DNA of 64,000 bases from Planctomycetota bacterium (GTDB taxonomy: Bacteria > Planctomycetota > UBA1135 > GCA-002686595), in assembly GCA_012959785.1 (NCBI GenBank), contig DUCM01000015.1, positions 43,536-107,535 on the forward strand, in the 5' to 3' direction. The notes beneath the pieces are model-generated. The model was given only the letters and a program-made list of their open reading frames with translations. It made no database searches and had not been told where the DNA came from. Positions 17,997 through 25,577 of the stretch are shown piece by piece (positions within the stretch are counted from its first letter, which is position 1; every line of letters starts with the position of its first letter). A program made the translations under genes and the position numbers.

Positions 17997-19697
17997 CTAT
18001 GAGAAAACACCACGGACTCCGAGAACGGTAGGCGGCTCGGGGAATTCAGTCTTCTCAAGCAGCGTCTTGAGCTTGAGCAACTCAGGCTCGGTTTCAAACT
18101 CCTGACTGGTCATTTCGCGGCCAGCGACATTGTTGTAAGTGCCTGCGATACGGCGGACTTCGTCCACGCTAAAGCCATTGCTCAAGAGCATAATCTCGCC
18201 CCAGAAAGTCGTTTGAGCAATTTCTGAGCTGAAAACCGCATTCTTGGGAGTGTCCAAGAGTTCGATTTCCAACTCACAAGCTCGAGTGATATCCATGGTG
18301 TTGTGCTTCCAGCGCCAAAACTTGCCCTCTAGTCCGTACTCTTGCGTCTGCTTGAAAATCGGCGCGGTAGGCGAGGAGTACCAAGGACTGGCGCAGAAAA
18401 AGTCGACGCCGAGATCATCCATGAAAGGAACGATCTTGCGGGTGTTCTCGGCCACATCTCCAGGGAATCCGATAATGAAATTCACATGGCAGCAAATGCC
18501 GTACTTCTTCAAGTAGGCGATGCCCCGGGCTGCGGTGCGGCATGTTGCTGACTTGGCCATGCGTTTGAGCATCCCATCGTCTGCGGATTCCAGCCCGATG
18601 AAGACGGCTTTACAACCAGAGGCTGCCATCAACTGAACAGTTTCCTCGTCCAGGTGCTGGGGCCGGCAGAACGAGTACCAGGAAAAATCGAACTTGGCCA
18701 GGACCCGGCAGAGCTGCTTGAAGCGCGGCGCGGGCACATTGAAGGTGTCATCGGTAAAGATCAGCGATCGTACCGCTCCATTGGCGCGCAGCTCTTCGAG
18801 TTCGAGCTGGAGAGTCTCCGGCCGATTGGTTTCGTGGGCACCTTGTAGAGCGACAAAGGTGCAGAATGAGCAATTGAAAGCACATGACCGCGCCGTGCGC
18901 AAGTTGACCGTGTGGTAGAGGCTGGCGGGATCCAGTCTGGTCCAGCGCACGTAGGTCTCGTCAATGGGCGGACCAATTTCTGCGCGCTCCGTGGAGAGCC
19001 GATAGCCGTGTTGTTCGTCGCGCACCCACGTTGCGGGCAGCGTTGCGTTCTGGAGTTCCGACGGCTCGTGGGCCAGAATCTCAAGCAAGGGTTCTTCGCC
19101 GAGGGCCGATACAACATAGGCATCGGCATCCCAAGCTTTCATCAGATGCCGCATGGCCAGGGGATGCAAGCTGCGTGATAGTTCGACCAGCACAAGGCCA
19201 CCCAGCACAATCCCCGCATCGGGCCAAATACGTCTTGCCCGCTGGCAGATGTCATGGATGCGACTCACCTCGGACAAGAAGCTTGAGGAGATCAAGATGT
19301 AGCGCGGCGACACGCGCTGGCCGAGTTCGGCGAGAGACAGGCGATCAGTCTGTTGTGCATGGTCCACATCGAACCCGTGCCCTTGCAGCAGTGAGCGGTA
19401 GTAGCTGCCCGATAGGTGCGTGAAAGCAAAGCTGTCGAAGCGCCGATACTCGCCGGTAGTTCCGTAGCGCAGTTTGGAGAGCAAGCGGGCTTGGTCGACG
19501 AAGTGGCCGTCGATGCGCAGCGCCTGCCGCAAGAGACGCGCACTCGTCGTGAGATCCTCTGCCTCGGATGCATCATCAGTCCGCGGACCAGCCAAACCAC
19601 CTTCCTCGTGTTCAGCTGAAATGTGATCGTTATGCCACTTGTCTATATCTTCGAAGTAGGAGATGAAAAGTGCATCTGTTGATCTTGCCTTGGCCAT
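17997..19697 (-). CDS. Radical SAM protein with B12-binding-like N-terminal region (copy A)
   Basis: A 566-residue paralogue of the next gene, alike from end to end (DALFISYFEDIDKWHND start, HLSGSYYRSLL, CAFNCSFC at about residue 270, SLIFTDDTFNVP, GLESADD, HVNFIIGFPGD, SNGFSVDEVRRIA). The Cys motif CX3CX2C binds the [4Fe-4S] cluster that cleaves S-adenosylmethionine. As in its partner, a B12-binding-like fold is suggested by VLGGLVLVEL without a DxHxxG motif. The tandem arrangement suggests duplication followed by division of labour, either sequential steps or a heterodimer. It follows the KAS III-like gene by 56 bp in the operon. Confidence 0.86.
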   Translation of the reverse strand: MAKARSTDALFISYFEDIDKWHNDHISAEHEEGGLAGPRTDDASEAEDLTTSARLLRQALRIDGHFVDQARLLSKLRYGTTGEYRRFDSFAFTHLSGSYYRSLLQGHGFDVDHAQQTDRLSLAELGQRVSPRYILISSSFLSEVSRIHDICQRARRIWPDAGIVLGGLVLVELSRSLHPLAMRHLMKAWDADAYVVSALGEEPLLEILAHEPSELQNATLPATWVRDEQHGYRLSTERAEIGPPIDETYVRWTRLDPASLYHTVNLRTARSCAFNCSFCTFVALQGAHETNRPETLQLELEELRANGAVRSLIFTDDTFNVPAPRFKQLCRVLAKFDFSWYSFCRPQHLDEETVQLMAASGCKAVFIGLESADDGMLKRMAKSATCRTAARGIAYLKKYGICCHVNFIIGFPGDVAENTRKIVPFMDDLGVDFFCASPWYSSPTAPIFKQTQEYGLEGKFWRWKHNTMDITRACELEIELLDTPKNAVFSSEIAQTTFWGEIMLLSNGFSVDEVRRIAGTYNNVAGREMTSQEFETEPELLKLKTLLEKTEFPEPPTVLGVRGVFS

Positions 19698-19753
19698 GGT
19701 CGTGAAGCTGCTTCTCGCAAGTTATCTAACCTAGCACGGCGATCACAAGTGGT

Positions 19754-20791
19754 CTAGATGCGCCATACAATTGCCTGCCAAGAGACTCCTCCTCCCACCG
19801 TCACGAGCCCCAGGGTTTGGGCGCTCAGCAACTCGCTGGACTCGAGCAGGGCGTGCACCTGCAAAACCAGATTTGCGCATCCGGTGCAGCCATTTTCGCG
19901 CAAGCTGTCGAGGGCCAGTGTGACCTCAAAGCCACTCAACTCATGTGCGCGCTCGAGTTGGCCGCGGGTCACGGCATAGGGCAGAAAATAGTCGATCGAG
20001 CCACGACTGATCTCGCATAGGGCCTCAATGGAGAGTCCCCAGGCTTCGCCGAGGCTCTCGAGATAGGCTGGATCAGCATCCTGGAAGGTGTAGCGCTGGT
20101 CCGCTTGCGGCGGCAAGCTGCCGGGGATGGTGAAGGCCTGGCCTGTGGCCTGCACACGCCCAGCCCGCGACGCCACGAGACCGCACTGTTCACCCGGCGC
20201 GGCACCGATAGCCAGCGCTCCCGCCGCGCAACTGAAGAGCAAGCGGTTCTTGATGTCGTCCGGCTCCAGAAACTCGGGGACCGATTCCACGGCCACTACG
20301 AGCACGCGCTCAACTCCGTTCGAGACAAGCAGAGCAGCTTGCGACAGAGCAGCCAAGCCTGATGCGCCGCCGGCGCGCACATCAAAGGCGGCAGCATCAG
20401 TTTCAAGGGCGCCAGCCAAGCGCGCTGCCAGGGAACTCGAAATATGCGGAGGAGTCGAAGTTGCCACGACGATGGCCTGCAACTCCCGCGCCGTCCAGCC
20501 CGCCCGGTCGATGGCTGAGCGAGCGGCGGCAAGAGCGAGAGCCTCGGCGTGGCTGGAGCCCGGAGCAGCCGGCCGTCGCCAAACATGGCGCCGGCGCACG
20601 CCCCAGGCATCATTGGCATGGTCCGCCCGCCAACCCCGGCGCTTAAGTTCCGCGCGCCACCCTTCTCCCAGGAAAACCGGCCAGACCGTTTCGTTGTCGA
20701 GGGCCACTTCGTTGGGATCGATGTCGCTCGGAAAGGCCGCCCCGCTGCCTGCGATCCGCACGCCGAGAACACTCCGCAAGTGGGCCGTCAA
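19754..20791 (-). CDS. KAS III-like protein lacking the catalytic triad
   Basis: A 345-residue thiolase-fold protein related to FabH (RIAGSGAAFPSD start, WGVRRRHVWRR, AIVVATSTPPH, AAAFDVRAGGASG, final TVGGGVSW). Aligning by eye to the intact KAS III at 23450-24436, Gly142 occupies the position of the nucleophilic Cys, Tyr272 that of His, and Cys302 that of Asn, so a condensing activity of its own is unlikely. Degenerate KAS III proteins can act as structural partners, as PqsB does for PqsC in Pseudomonas. It overlaps the ACP gene by 4 bp (ATGA), which argues for a joint complex. An alternative is a different acyl-transfer chemistry. Confidence 0.85.
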   Translation of the reverse strand: MTAHLRSVLGVRIAGSGAAFPSDIDPNEVALDNETVWPVFLGEGWRAELKRRGWRADHANDAWGVRRRHVWRRPAAPGSSHAEALALAAARSAIDRAGWTARELQAIVVATSTPPHISSSLAARLAGALETDAAAFDVRAGGASGLAALSQAALLVSNGVERVLVVAVESVPEFLEPDDIKNRLLFSCAAGALAIGAAPGEQCGLVASRAGRVQATGQAFTIPGSLPPQADQRYTFQDADPAYLESLGEAWGLSIEALCEISRGSIDYFLPYAVTRGQLERAHELSGFEVTLALDSLRENGCTGCANLVLQVHALLESSELLSAQTLGLVTVGGGVSWQAIVWRI

Positions 20792-21024
20792 TTGGAATCC
20801 GCGGCAAGGATCAACTGCTGCACATCGGCACAGCTTCCGCAGGCCCTGAGTCCGTGAACGGAGAGTTCAGCGCCTGCCTTCTCTTTCACAAGCTCTATGA
20901 AAATCACGAGTCCCATGGAATCCCAACCATCGAGATTGCCGAGACGGATGGAGTCGTCCACCGAACCGGGAACGGCTTGAATGGCCTCTTCGATCATCAA
21001 CGCAACTTGTGAGACAGACACCAT
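20788..21024 (-). CDS. Acyl carrier protein
   Basis: A 78-residue carrier protein. The phosphopantetheine attachment site is Ser in LDGWDSMG at the start of helix 2, a normal DSx motif. The N-terminal helix (QVALMIEEAIQAV) and the hydrophobic positions in helix 2 fit an ACP fold. It overlaps the degenerate KAS III gene by 4 bp and lies 87 bp after the AMP ligase gene, suggesting that the ligase or the KAS III loads it. It probably carries the acyl chain modified by the radical SAM proteins and passed to the MBOAT enzyme; that chain of events is inference. Confidence 0.85.
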   Translation of the reverse strand: MVSVSQVALMIEEAIQAVPGSVDDSIRLGNLDGWDSMGLVIFIELVKEKAGAELSVHGLRACGSCADVQQLILAADSN

Positions 21025-21111
21025 GGTAGATCATGATTCTAGCAACTTCGGGAGTGAAGGCCTCGCCTCATCGCAAGCGAACGCCGATGCGCCATCGCCA
21101 ACGGACTGCGC

Positions 21112-22638
21112 TCAGATCCTTCTGTCGTGCCCCCGCCAATACGGGCCTCTTAGACTAACCTTGGAAATCTTACCCGCCGCGTTGCGAGGTATTTTCTCGA
21201 CCCATTCCAGCCGGGTGGGGCACTTGAAACGGGCCAAAGCCCCGCGACAGTGCTGGATCAAGGCTGGCGCGCTGGGGTCGCTCTCTGGCACCCGCACCAC
21301 GAGTGCCAGGACTTCTTCGCCCCACAAGTGGTGCGGCACGCCGATCACGGCCACATCCTGCACCGCCTGATGCTCCAGGAGACGCATCTCGATCTCTCGA
21401 GGGAAAACATTTTCGCCAGCGACGCAGATCATGTCCTTCACGCGATCGACGAGGTACAGATAGCCATCTGCGTCGAAGCGCCCCAGGTCGCCGGTATGAA
21501 ACCAACCATGATCGTCCCAGGTGGACTCGTTGTCTCCGGCGTAACCCAAGTGGATGTTTTCCCCGCGCGCGACGACTTCGCCCACGGCACCGTCGGAAAC
21601 CTCCGCGCCCTCCCCATCCACGAGCCGCAGCTCACAGCAACTCACGGCTCTTCCCACAGACAGGAGTCGCTCAGGTGGCTCTGCCTCGCCGTCATAGAGA
21701 TGGTCGGATGGCTTGAGTGTCGTCAAAACCCCGGCAGTTTCAGTCAAACCGTAGCCTTGCAGAAATTCGCAGCCAAAGACCTTCAAGCCGAGCTCGAGCA
21801 CCGCGGGCGGCATAGGAGCCGCGCCGTAGACAACCAATTGCAAGGCATCGAAGCCGCCGGCGTCGACACCCTTTTCAGCCAACAGCCACTGCATCATGGC
21901 GGGAACGAAGAGCGCGTGGGTGATGCCCTCCTTGCGCAAGACACCCAGGGTGTGATCAGAAAAAAATTCGGGGCACAGTCTCAGGGTCGCCCGTGCCGCA
22001 ACGCAAGAGACCATCATCAATACCGCACCCACATGAAACAGGGGCGTCACTTGCAAGAACCGGCTGGTCTCCGCCACGAGGGGCATGTCCTCGCGCCAGG
22101 CGCGCTGCATGCAATCGATGTTCGCGTGACTGAGCATCGAGCCCTTGGCGCGACCGGTGGTGCCGCTGGTGTACATCTGAACGGCAACTGCGCTGGACTC
22201 GGCCTTGGGTAGAAGCGTGGCGGACCCTGTCAAGGCGCTGAAGGGGGTCCAGTCCGCTTGAGCGCTGGCGAAGTCCACGACTTGGCCTGCAAATCCCTCC
22301 AGGAGTGGCGCAAACTCGCCCTCGGAAAACACGAGTCGCGCCCCTGCGTCCTCGATCAGGGTCTGGACTTCGTTGGCGCGCAGGCGCCAATTGAGCGGGA
22401 CCGCAACCGCTTCCAGAGCAAACAGCGCAAAGTAGAGTTCGACAAACTCAACCCGGTTCTTGGCCAGGATGACCACGCGCTCCCCTGGCACGAGGCCGCG
22501 CTCTGCGAGTGCCCCTGCGACACAAGCGACTCTGCGAGCGAGGCTGGCGTAGTCCACCTCGCACGAATCGTCCCGCAAAGCGATCACAGCGGGAGATTGC
22601 TGCGCGGCTGCGGCGAGCAGTCCATGCAATCCGCTCAA
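21112..22638 (-). CDS. AMP-dependent acyl-CoA/acyl-ACP synthetase
   Basis: A 508-residue member of the ANL superfamily that adenylates a carboxylic acid and transfers it to CoA or a carrier protein. All core motifs are present: YTSGTTGRAKGSMLSHAN (P-loop), GYGLTETAGV (A5), DDHGWFHTGDLGRFDADGY (A7), LVDRVKDMI (A8), and PRNAAGKISK near the C-terminus with the catalytic Lys. Overall pattern is closest to FadD-type medium/long-chain or aromatic acid ligases rather than amino-acid-activating DltA. It overlaps the upstream SDR gene by 4 bp and precedes the ACP gene, so loading of that ACP is plausible. Confidence 0.88.
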   Translation of the reverse strand: MSGLHGLLAAAAQQSPAVIALRDDSCEVDYASLARRVACVAGALAERGLVPGERVVILAKNRVEFVELYFALFALEAVAVPLNWRLRANEVQTLIEDAGARLVFSEGEFAPLLEGFAGQVVDFASAQADWTPFSALTGSATLLPKAESSAVAVQMYTSGTTGRAKGSMLSHANIDCMQRAWREDMPLVAETSRFLQVTPLFHVGAVLMMVSCVAARATLRLCPEFFSDHTLGVLRKEGITHALFVPAMMQWLLAEKGVDAGGFDALQLVVYGAAPMPPAVLELGLKVFGCEFLQGYGLTETAGVLTTLKPSDHLYDGEAEPPERLLSVGRAVSCCELRLVDGEGAEVSDGAVGEVVARGENIHLGYAGDNESTWDDHGWFHTGDLGRFDADGYLYLVDRVKDMICVAGENVFPREIEMRLLEHQAVQDVAVIGVPHHLWGEEVLALVVRVPESDPSAPALIQHCRGALARFKCPTRLEWVEKIPRNAAGKISKVSLRGPYWRGHDRRI

Positions 22639-23399
22639 CTGAGCTGCTCCGGATACAAACCCAGACCTAACCCCCCCGACACGGGCAAGACGGCTCCGGT
22701 GATGAAACTCGCCCGCGGGGACGCCAAAAAGGCCGCTGCGTCCGCAACTTCTTCTGGCTCGCCCATGCGCCCCACCGGTGTGCGATCGATGATCCGTCGG
22801 CGCACCTTGGCGTCCACAGAAGTTTGAATCCGCTCGGTATTGACCAGCCCCAGGGAAAGCAAGTTGGCCGTCACTCCAAAGCGCGCGCCCTCAAGCGCCG
22901 CGCTGCGCATCAAGCCCACCAACCCCGCCTTGGCGCCGGCGTAGGCGGCTTGATGCTTGGCCCCATGGGCTCCTGCGTGAGAGCCCACATACAAGAGCCG
23001 GCCCAATCCGCGCTCCTTCATGGGACCCAAGACGCACCCATCAAGGCGCGCCACCGCAGCGAGGCCGGTGGCGAAGACACTGTCAAGTTCGTGAGTAGCA
23101 ACATCTTCGAGGGCGGCGTAGGGTGCGAAGCTGGCGGCGTTGTGGACGAGCACATCCATGCCGCCCACAAACTCGTCCAGCTCGCCGACCTCGGCGATAT
23201 CTGCCACAAACTTCTCGGCACGACCGCCCGCAGCCTCGATCTCCCGCGCAACTTCCACAAGGCGCGCAGCGTTGCGACCGACCAAGGTGACTTGCGCGCC
23301 ACGGGCCGCGAGTTCCAGGGCGATCGCACGGCCAATGCCGCGGCCAGCACCGGTGACGAGAGCGCGGTGTCCGGCCAGTTCGTCGTGTTCGTGGCTCAT
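22635..23399 (-). CDS. Short-chain dehydrogenase/reductase, FabG-like
   Basis: A 254-residue classical SDR. It has the NAD(P) motif TGAGRGIG, the NNAG-equivalent VHNAAS, the catalytic Ser in LLYVGSHAG, and Tyr/Lys in YAGAK. The following GAxFGVTANLLSLGLVNTER and the end FITGAVLPVSGGLG are normal for FabG-like 3-oxoacyl reductases, though the motif GSHAG departs from the usual SS. It probably reduces a 3-oxoacyl intermediate made by the KAS III pair. Its ATG is preceded by the ten bases CTTACTTGTA, which also precede a small frame upstream of the dehydrogenase gene at 24429-25478. Confidence 0.87.
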   Translation of the reverse strand: MSHEHDELAGHRALVTGAGRGIGRAIALELAARGAQVTLVGRNAARLVEVAREIEAAGGRAEKFVADIAEVGELDEFVGGMDVLVHNAASFAPYAALEDVATHELDSVFATGLAAVARLDGCVLGPMKERGLGRLLYVGSHAGAHGAKHQAAYAGAKAGLVGLMRSAALEGARFGVTANLLSLGLVNTERIQTSVDAKVRRRIIDRTPVGRMGEPEEVADAAAFLASPRASFITGAVLPVSGGLGLGLYPEQLS

Positions 23400-23449
23400 T
23401 ACAAGTAAGTTGTACCCGATTCAGCGCTTGCCCTCGATTCAGCAGGAGC

Positions 23450-24436
23450 TCAGAACAAGTGAATCGCTGCACCAAAGGTGTAGCCCGCGCCCACGGAGGT
23501 CAAGAGCACCCGCTGACCCGCCTGGATGCGCCCCGCCGCATGGGCTTCGGCCAAAGCAATGGGCACCGTGGCGGCGGATGTGTTGCCGTGCTGGGCCACA
23601 TCACAGACCGAGCGCTCAGGAGGCAGACCCAGGTCATCGAGGACCAGTTGCACCATGTGGGCGTTGCCCTGGTGGCAAATGAAGAGGTCGATATCGTCCA
23701 AGCTCAGCTTGGCGGCTTTGAGGGCCTTGGTGCAGGCTTCACGGGTGTACTCGAGGAACAGGTCGAAGATCTCCTGTTTGCCATCCACGCGCACGAAGTG
23801 CCGACGGGCGTCGACAGTGGCGTGACTGGCGGGTTCGCGGGCACCGCCGGCGGGCACCTCGGCGCCAGGCCGTTCGCGTCCCTCGGCCCCCAAACAAACC
23901 GAGAGCAGCCCCGGCGCATCCGAAGCCTCGAGCAGGACTCCGGCAGCCCCATCGGCGAACAACACCAACGAGCGCCGGTCTTTGGGATCGACAAAGCGTG
24001 AACGCGCATCGGCGGCTAGCACCAGCACGCGCTCCTCCCCACCGCGAATCGAAGCAGCACCGAGGTCAAGGCCGTACAAGAATCCTGCGCAGGCGGCAGA
24101 GAGATCAAACGCGGGACAGCGCGCGCCGATCAGGCGCGCCACGCGCATGGCCGTGGCCGGGCTGGGCTGATCCGGGCTGATGGTGGCCAGCACGATGCGA
24201 TCCACATCAGCGGCCACCACGCCAGCGTTTTCAAGCACCTGCTCTGCCGCCAAGGCCACCATATCCGAGGTGGTCTGGTCCGCGCTCATCCAGTGGCGGC
24301 TTTCGATTCCCGTGCGACTCTTGATCCACTCGCTGTCGATGTCGAGGTTAAAGCGCTCGATCAGCTCTTCATTGGTAAGCACCTCCTTGGGCAGGTAACT
24401 GCCACAAGCGGTGATGCGCGCCCAACGCTCAGTCAT
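23450..24436 (-). CDS. 3-oxoacyl-ACP synthase III (KAS III), catalytically complete
   Basis: A 328-residue FabH-like condensing enzyme that joins an acyl-CoA starter to a malonyl-ACP type extender. The triad is intact: Cys116 in FDLSAACAGFLYG, His255 in FICHQGNAH and Asn285 in AQHGNTSAAT. The CoA-loop TGIESRHW is also present. Together with the non-catalytic homologue at 19754-20791 it may form a heterodimer. It overlaps the upstream dehydrogenase gene by 8 bp and is followed after 50 bp by the SDR. It may be a pathway-specific enzyme rather than the housekeeping FabH, judging by its operon. Confidence 0.92.
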   Translation of the reverse strand: MTERWARITACGSYLPKEVLTNEELIERFNLDIDSEWIKSRTGIESRHWMSADQTTSDMVALAAEQVLENAGVVAADVDRIVLATISPDQPSPATAMRVARLIGARCPAFDLSAACAGFLYGLDLGAASIRGGEERVLVLAADARSRFVDPKDRRSLVLFADGAAGVLLEASDAPGLLSVCLGAEGRERPGAEVPAGGAREPASHATVDARRHFVRVDGKQEIFDLFLEYTREACTKALKAAKLSLDDIDLFICHQGNAHMVQLVLDDLGLPPERSVCDVAQHGNTSAATVPIALAEAHAAGRIQAGQRVLLTSVGAGYTFGAAIHLF

Positions 24437-25478
24437 CGGAATCCATGCGGATCGCGATCTTGCCCATGATCTGGCGATCCTCCATCAGCTTCTGGGCAGC
24501 GATACATTCGCTCAGGGGAAAAGTCTGGGTCACCGGCGGGTGAATCTTGCGCTGCTCCACGAGCTTCAAGCACTCCATCCACTCGCGGTGAGTGCCAATG
24601 TGAGAACCCAGGAACGAGAGCTGTTTGTTCCACAGGTAGCGCAAATCGATGCGTGGCTCAAAACCCTCGGTAGCGCCACAAATGACGAGTTTTCCGCCCC
24701 AAGCCAGGCACTCAATACTGATCGGCCAGACGGTTTCGCCCACATGGTCGAAGACAATATCCACGCCACGACCCCGAGTCATTTCGCGTACTCGCTGATG
24801 GACATCCTCGCAGTCACCGCGGATCACTTCCTCGGCGCCCATCCCGCGACAGAACTCGGCCTTGGCTTCGGTGGATGTGACAGCGATGGAGCGCAACCCC
24901 AAGACGCGGCATAGTTGCAGGGCAAAGGAGCCCGTGCCGCCACTGGCACCCCAAACCAAGACCGTGTTGCCGGCCTTCACCTGGGCGCGTGTGACCAGCA
25001 TGCGCCAGACTGACAACAGGGAAGTCGTCGTGGCTGCGGCCTCGGTCCAGGAGAGGTGCGTTGGCTTGGGTGTGACCTGCTCGGCTTGCAGCTTGGCGTA
25101 CTGTGCATAGGAACCGTCATAGGGGCCAGTTTGAAAACCCCAGAGCTTCATCTCACGACAGAAGATCTCCTCGCCGCTCATGCATGCCGGGCACTTGCGG
25201 CAGCAATTCACGCAGTAGGTGATGACCTCGTCGCCAACGGCGACACCCTCGACGCCAGTTCCCACATCAATGACAACCCCCGCACCATCCGTGCCTGAAA
25301 CATGCGGCAAGGGCAACTCAACCCGCGGCAAGCCGCGGCGAGCCCAAATATCATTGAAATTGAGCGCGGCGGCTTCCATGCGCAGGAGAACCTCTCCCGG
25401 ACCGAGTTCAGGATCAGGAACATCACCGTAGCGCAGAACATCTGAGGTGCCGTGTTCTTCGAAGTAGACTGCTTTCAT
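24429..25478 (-). CDS. Zinc-type medium-chain dehydrogenase/reductase
   Basis: A 349-residue MDR-family oxidoreductase. The N-terminal GroES-like domain contains HVSGTDGAGVV and the four-Cys structural zinc lobe (CCRKCPACMSGEEIFC); the cofactor domain has VWGASGGTGSFALQL for NAD(P) binding. The C-terminal part (GSHIGTHREWMECLKLVEQRK) is typical of quinone-reductase/crotonyl-CoA reductase-like members. In this operon an enoyl-thioester reductase or an alcohol dehydrogenase would both make sense; the sequence alone does not decide. A 25-codon frame ends on its ATG (25475-25552). Confidence 0.85.
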   Translation of the reverse strand: MKAVYFEEHGTSDVLRYGDVPDPELGPGEVLLRMEAAALNFNDIWARRGLPRVELPLPHVSGTDGAGVVIDVGTGVEGVAVGDEVITYCVNCCRKCPACMSGEEIFCREMKLWGFQTGPYDGSYAQYAKLQAEQVTPKPTHLSWTEAAATTTSLLSVWRMLVTRAQVKAGNTVLVWGASGGTGSFALQLCRVLGLRSIAVTSTEAKAEFCRGMGAEEVIRGDCEDVHQRVREMTRGRGVDIVFDHVGETVWPISIECLAWGGKLVICGATEGFEPRIDLRYLWNKQLSFLGSHIGTHREWMECLKLVEQRKIHPPVTQTFPLSECIAAQKLMEDRQIMGKIAIRMDSDD

Positions 25479-25552
25479 GAGGGCTTGAGAGTCCGGCAGG
25501 AACGAGACTCCGAGGTTTCTGTCTTGGCATCCATTACGAGCTTGGCACCCAT
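25475..25552 (-). CDS. Possible 25-residue leader peptide coupled to the dehydrogenase gene
   Basis: The frame runs from ATG 25550-25552 to a TGA that overlaps the dehydrogenase ATG (ATGA). It encodes MGAKLVMDAKTETSES plus nine residues. Its 5' context CTTACTTGTAATG is identical over 13 bases to the start of the SDR gene at 23399, which suggests either a real initiation site or a decayed duplicate of that start region. The first 36 bases contain a tandem 18-bp repeat. No stem-loop or codon run indicating attenuation was seen. Weakly supported. Confidence 0.3.
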   Translation of the reverse strand: MGAKLVMDAKTETSESRSCRTLKPS

Positions 25553-25558
25553 TACAAG
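25523..25558. repeat. Tandem 18-bp repeat, two copies
   Basis: CTTGGCATCCATTACGAG (25523-25540) is followed directly by CTTGGCACCCATTACAAG (25541-25558), 16 of 18 bases identical. On the minus strand each copy carries an in-frame ATG, so the repeat duplicates a potential start codon in the short leader upstream of the dehydrogenase gene. Confidence 0.8.
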
Positions 25559-25577
25559 TAAGGCAAATTCTGCTCTC

